Notes under the pieces: model-generated
What the model saw: only the letters and a program-made list of their open reading frames with translations
The model's database searches: none
Told to the model about the DNA's origin: nothing
Program-made: the position numbers and the translations under genes
Source: Bacillota bacterium
Lineage (GTDB): Bacteria; Bacillota; Bacilli; Alicyclobacillales; SLC66
NCBI GenBank assembly: GCA_021846145.1
Contig: JAJZCJ010000176.1
Location: 1-6,746, forward strand
Direction: 5' to 3'
Length of the DNA stretch: 6,746 nucleotides
Shown: positions 5,886 to 6,746 of the stretch, in pieces
Layout: the number at the start of each line of letters is the position of its first letter
Position numbering within the stretch: position 1 is the stretch's first letter

Positions 5886-6668
5886 TCACATTATCCCTAC
5901 GGCTGTATTGCAATGGCAAGTTTGTGCGCTATCGAGTGAGGCAATCGCCTCAAAAAATAGCTTGCGGATTAGATGGACATTTTTAGCCATTTCATCCAAT
6001 ACTTCTTGATGGCTTAATGGATTTGCAGACATCCCCGCACTAAAATTTGTCACCATCGCGACAGTGGCATAACACATGCCTCGTTCCTTTGCTAACACCG
6101 TTTCAGGAACACTGGTCATGCCGACAAGATCACCACCAAGCCGTTCATACATGCGAATCTCCGCTGGTGTTTCAAAACGAGGTCCTTCTGTACACACATA
6201 AGTTCCTCCAGCAACCACGGGGATACTAATTGTTGCCGCAGTATTTCGCAAATGTTGCCGTAGATCTTGGCAGTACGGATCTGTCATATCAACATGCGCC
6301 ACTTTTTCTCCATTTTCGTAAAAAGTGGAAGGTCTGCTTTTCGTGAAATCAAGGAACTGATCAATGATCACGAGTGCGCCTGGTGGCATCGCCATACGCA
6401 TACTACCTACCGCTGCGGTCGTAAATATTTTTTTTACACCAATTTGATACAATGCCTGAATGTTGGCTTTGTAATTAATCTGGTGGGGGGGAACATTGTG
6501 AGTTTTTCCATGACGAGGCATGAACGCAATTCGCTTCCCCATATATTCTCCAATTGTCGCATATGCTTTGCCAAAGGGTGTGTCGAGCTCCACCTCTTGT
6601 GCGAATTCCAGCAGTGCAGGATCATACACTCCTGTGCCTCCGATTACTGCAAATTCAGCGTTGTGCAT
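5886..6668 (-). CDS. mtnP: Methylthioadenosine/methylthioinosine phosphorylase (MTAP/MTIP family)
   Basis: PNP/MTAP-family phosphorylase (260 residues) that splits a 5'-methylthionucleoside with phosphate into free base and methylthioribose-1-phosphate. Motifs are the phosphate-binding IGGTGVYDP (9-17), MPRHGKTHNVPPHQINYKAN (50-69), TTAAVGSMR (83-91), VIIDQFLDFTKSRPSTFY (100-117), CTEGPRFETPAEIRMY (159-174) and GMTSVPETVLAKE (183-195). By motif alignment to human MTAP (AMATDYDCW), the base-binding D220 and D222 correspond to N208 and S210 here (AMVTNFSAG). Asn in this place is what 6-oxopurine PNPs use, so methylthioinosine may be the real substrate, in line with the deaminase gene next to it. 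The C-terminus carries a CHC (C251, C253) motif. The ATG start has AGGAAGGA 5 nt upstream. Family certain; exact base specificity is inference. Confidence 0.92.
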   Translation of the reverse strand: MHNAEFAVIGGTGVYDPALLEFAQEVELDTPFGKAYATIGEYMGKRIAFMPRHGKTHNVPPHQINYKANIQALYQIGVKKIFTTAAVGSMRMAMPPGALVIIDQFLDFTKSRPSTFYENGEKVAHVDMTDPYCQDLRQHLRNTAATISIPVVAGGTYVCTEGPRFETPAEIRMYERLGGDLVGMTSVPETVLAKERGMCYATVAMVTNFSAGMSANPLSHQEVLDEMAKNVHLIRKLFFEAIASLDSAQTCHCNTAVGIM

Positions 6669-6697
6669 AATATCCTTCCTCTCATTGTGAAAAGTGT

Positions 6698-6727
6698 ATC
6701 ATACGCCGCCTCATTCAGCGATGAAAA
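6698..6727 (-). promoter_or_regulatory. Possible promoter of the mtnP-mtaD operon
   Basis: TTTTCA (6727-6722, 4/6 to TTGACA) and TATGAT (6703-6698, 5/6 to TATAAT) are separated by 18 bp on the minus strand. A transcript would start near 6691 and reach the ATG at 6668 after about 23 nt containing the ribosome site. Such a short leader leaves no room for a SAM-type riboswitch downstream of this promoter. Confidence 0.35.
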
Positions 6728-6746
6728 AAGCTAACGATTGAAGCTC
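6724..6746 (-). terminator. Possible right arm and T tract of a terminator cut by the window edge
   Basis: On the minus strand the window opens with GAGCTTCAATCGTTAGC followed by six T residues (6729-6724). Only a 4-bp AGCT self-complement is visible inside the window, so any full stem would need its left arm beyond position 6746. If real, it ends the gene upstream of the phosphorylase. Confidence 0.25.

Noticed and set aside
6047..6229. Open frame of 60 codons on the plus strand
   Set aside because: Antisense to the conserved C-terminal half of the phosphorylase.
6434..6625. Minus-strand frame of 63 codons inside the phosphorylase gene
   Set aside because: Alternative frame of a gene whose own frame encodes clear family motifs.
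6267..6734. Open frame of 155 codons on the plus strand
   Set aside because: It lies entirely antisense to the well-supported phosphorylase gene and its promoter, has no recognisable motif and no good ribosome site; it is a shadow frame.
6669..6746. SAM-responsive riboswitch ahead of the MTA salvage genes
   Set aside because: Only a short leader is present and no riboswitch core is recognisable within the window.

Overview
The window carries a compact, low-GC Firmicute (Bacillales-type) chromosomal segment. All large genes lie on the minus strand, so transcription runs from the right edge to the left. The organism call rests on the ypmA-ypmB-asnS neighbourhood, typical of Bacillus and relatives, together with strong purine-rich Shine-Dalgarno sites, GTG/TTG starts and sigma-A-like promoters. 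An Alicyclobacillaceae-like acidophile or thermophile would fit, but the genus cannot be fixed from this sequence.

Right part (about 4548-6668): a two-gene nucleoside salvage operon. A methylthioadenosine/methylthioinosine phosphorylase-family protein is followed after 18 nt by a TRZ/ATZ-type amidohydrolase, a 5'-methylthioadenosine/S-adenosylhomocysteine deaminase (MtaD). The phosphorylase has Asn and Ser at the positions where human MTAP has its two base-recognising Asp residues. This suggests a two-step route, MTA to methylthioinosine (deaminase), then to hypoxanthine plus methylthioribose-1-phosphate (phosphorylase).

Middle (about 3394-4556): a probable 44-codon plus-strand gene (4422-4556) has an almost ideal Shine-Dalgarno sequence. 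It is divergent from surE and converges on mtaD, with both stop codons inside one perfect palindrome. SurE nucleotidase is followed by a 56-residue YpmA-family gene, too short for standard ORF cut-offs, and then a YpmB-like membrane protein. The last two overlap as TAATG.

Left part (1-2840): a well-formed extended -10 promoter drives a pair consisting of an unrecognised single-pass membrane protein and a short, membrane-anchored FtsH-family AAA+ zinc protease. The protease lacks the usual extracytoplasmic domain. The two genes overlap as TAATG and end at a clear intrinsic terminator. Beyond it lies the 5' part of asnS (TTG start), cut by the window edge. In B. subtilis aspB lies between ypmB and asnS; here the protease pair occupies that position. 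This pair is the best candidate in the window for an undescribed functional unit. No mobile element, CRISPR array, rRNA, tRNA or riboswitch was recognised.
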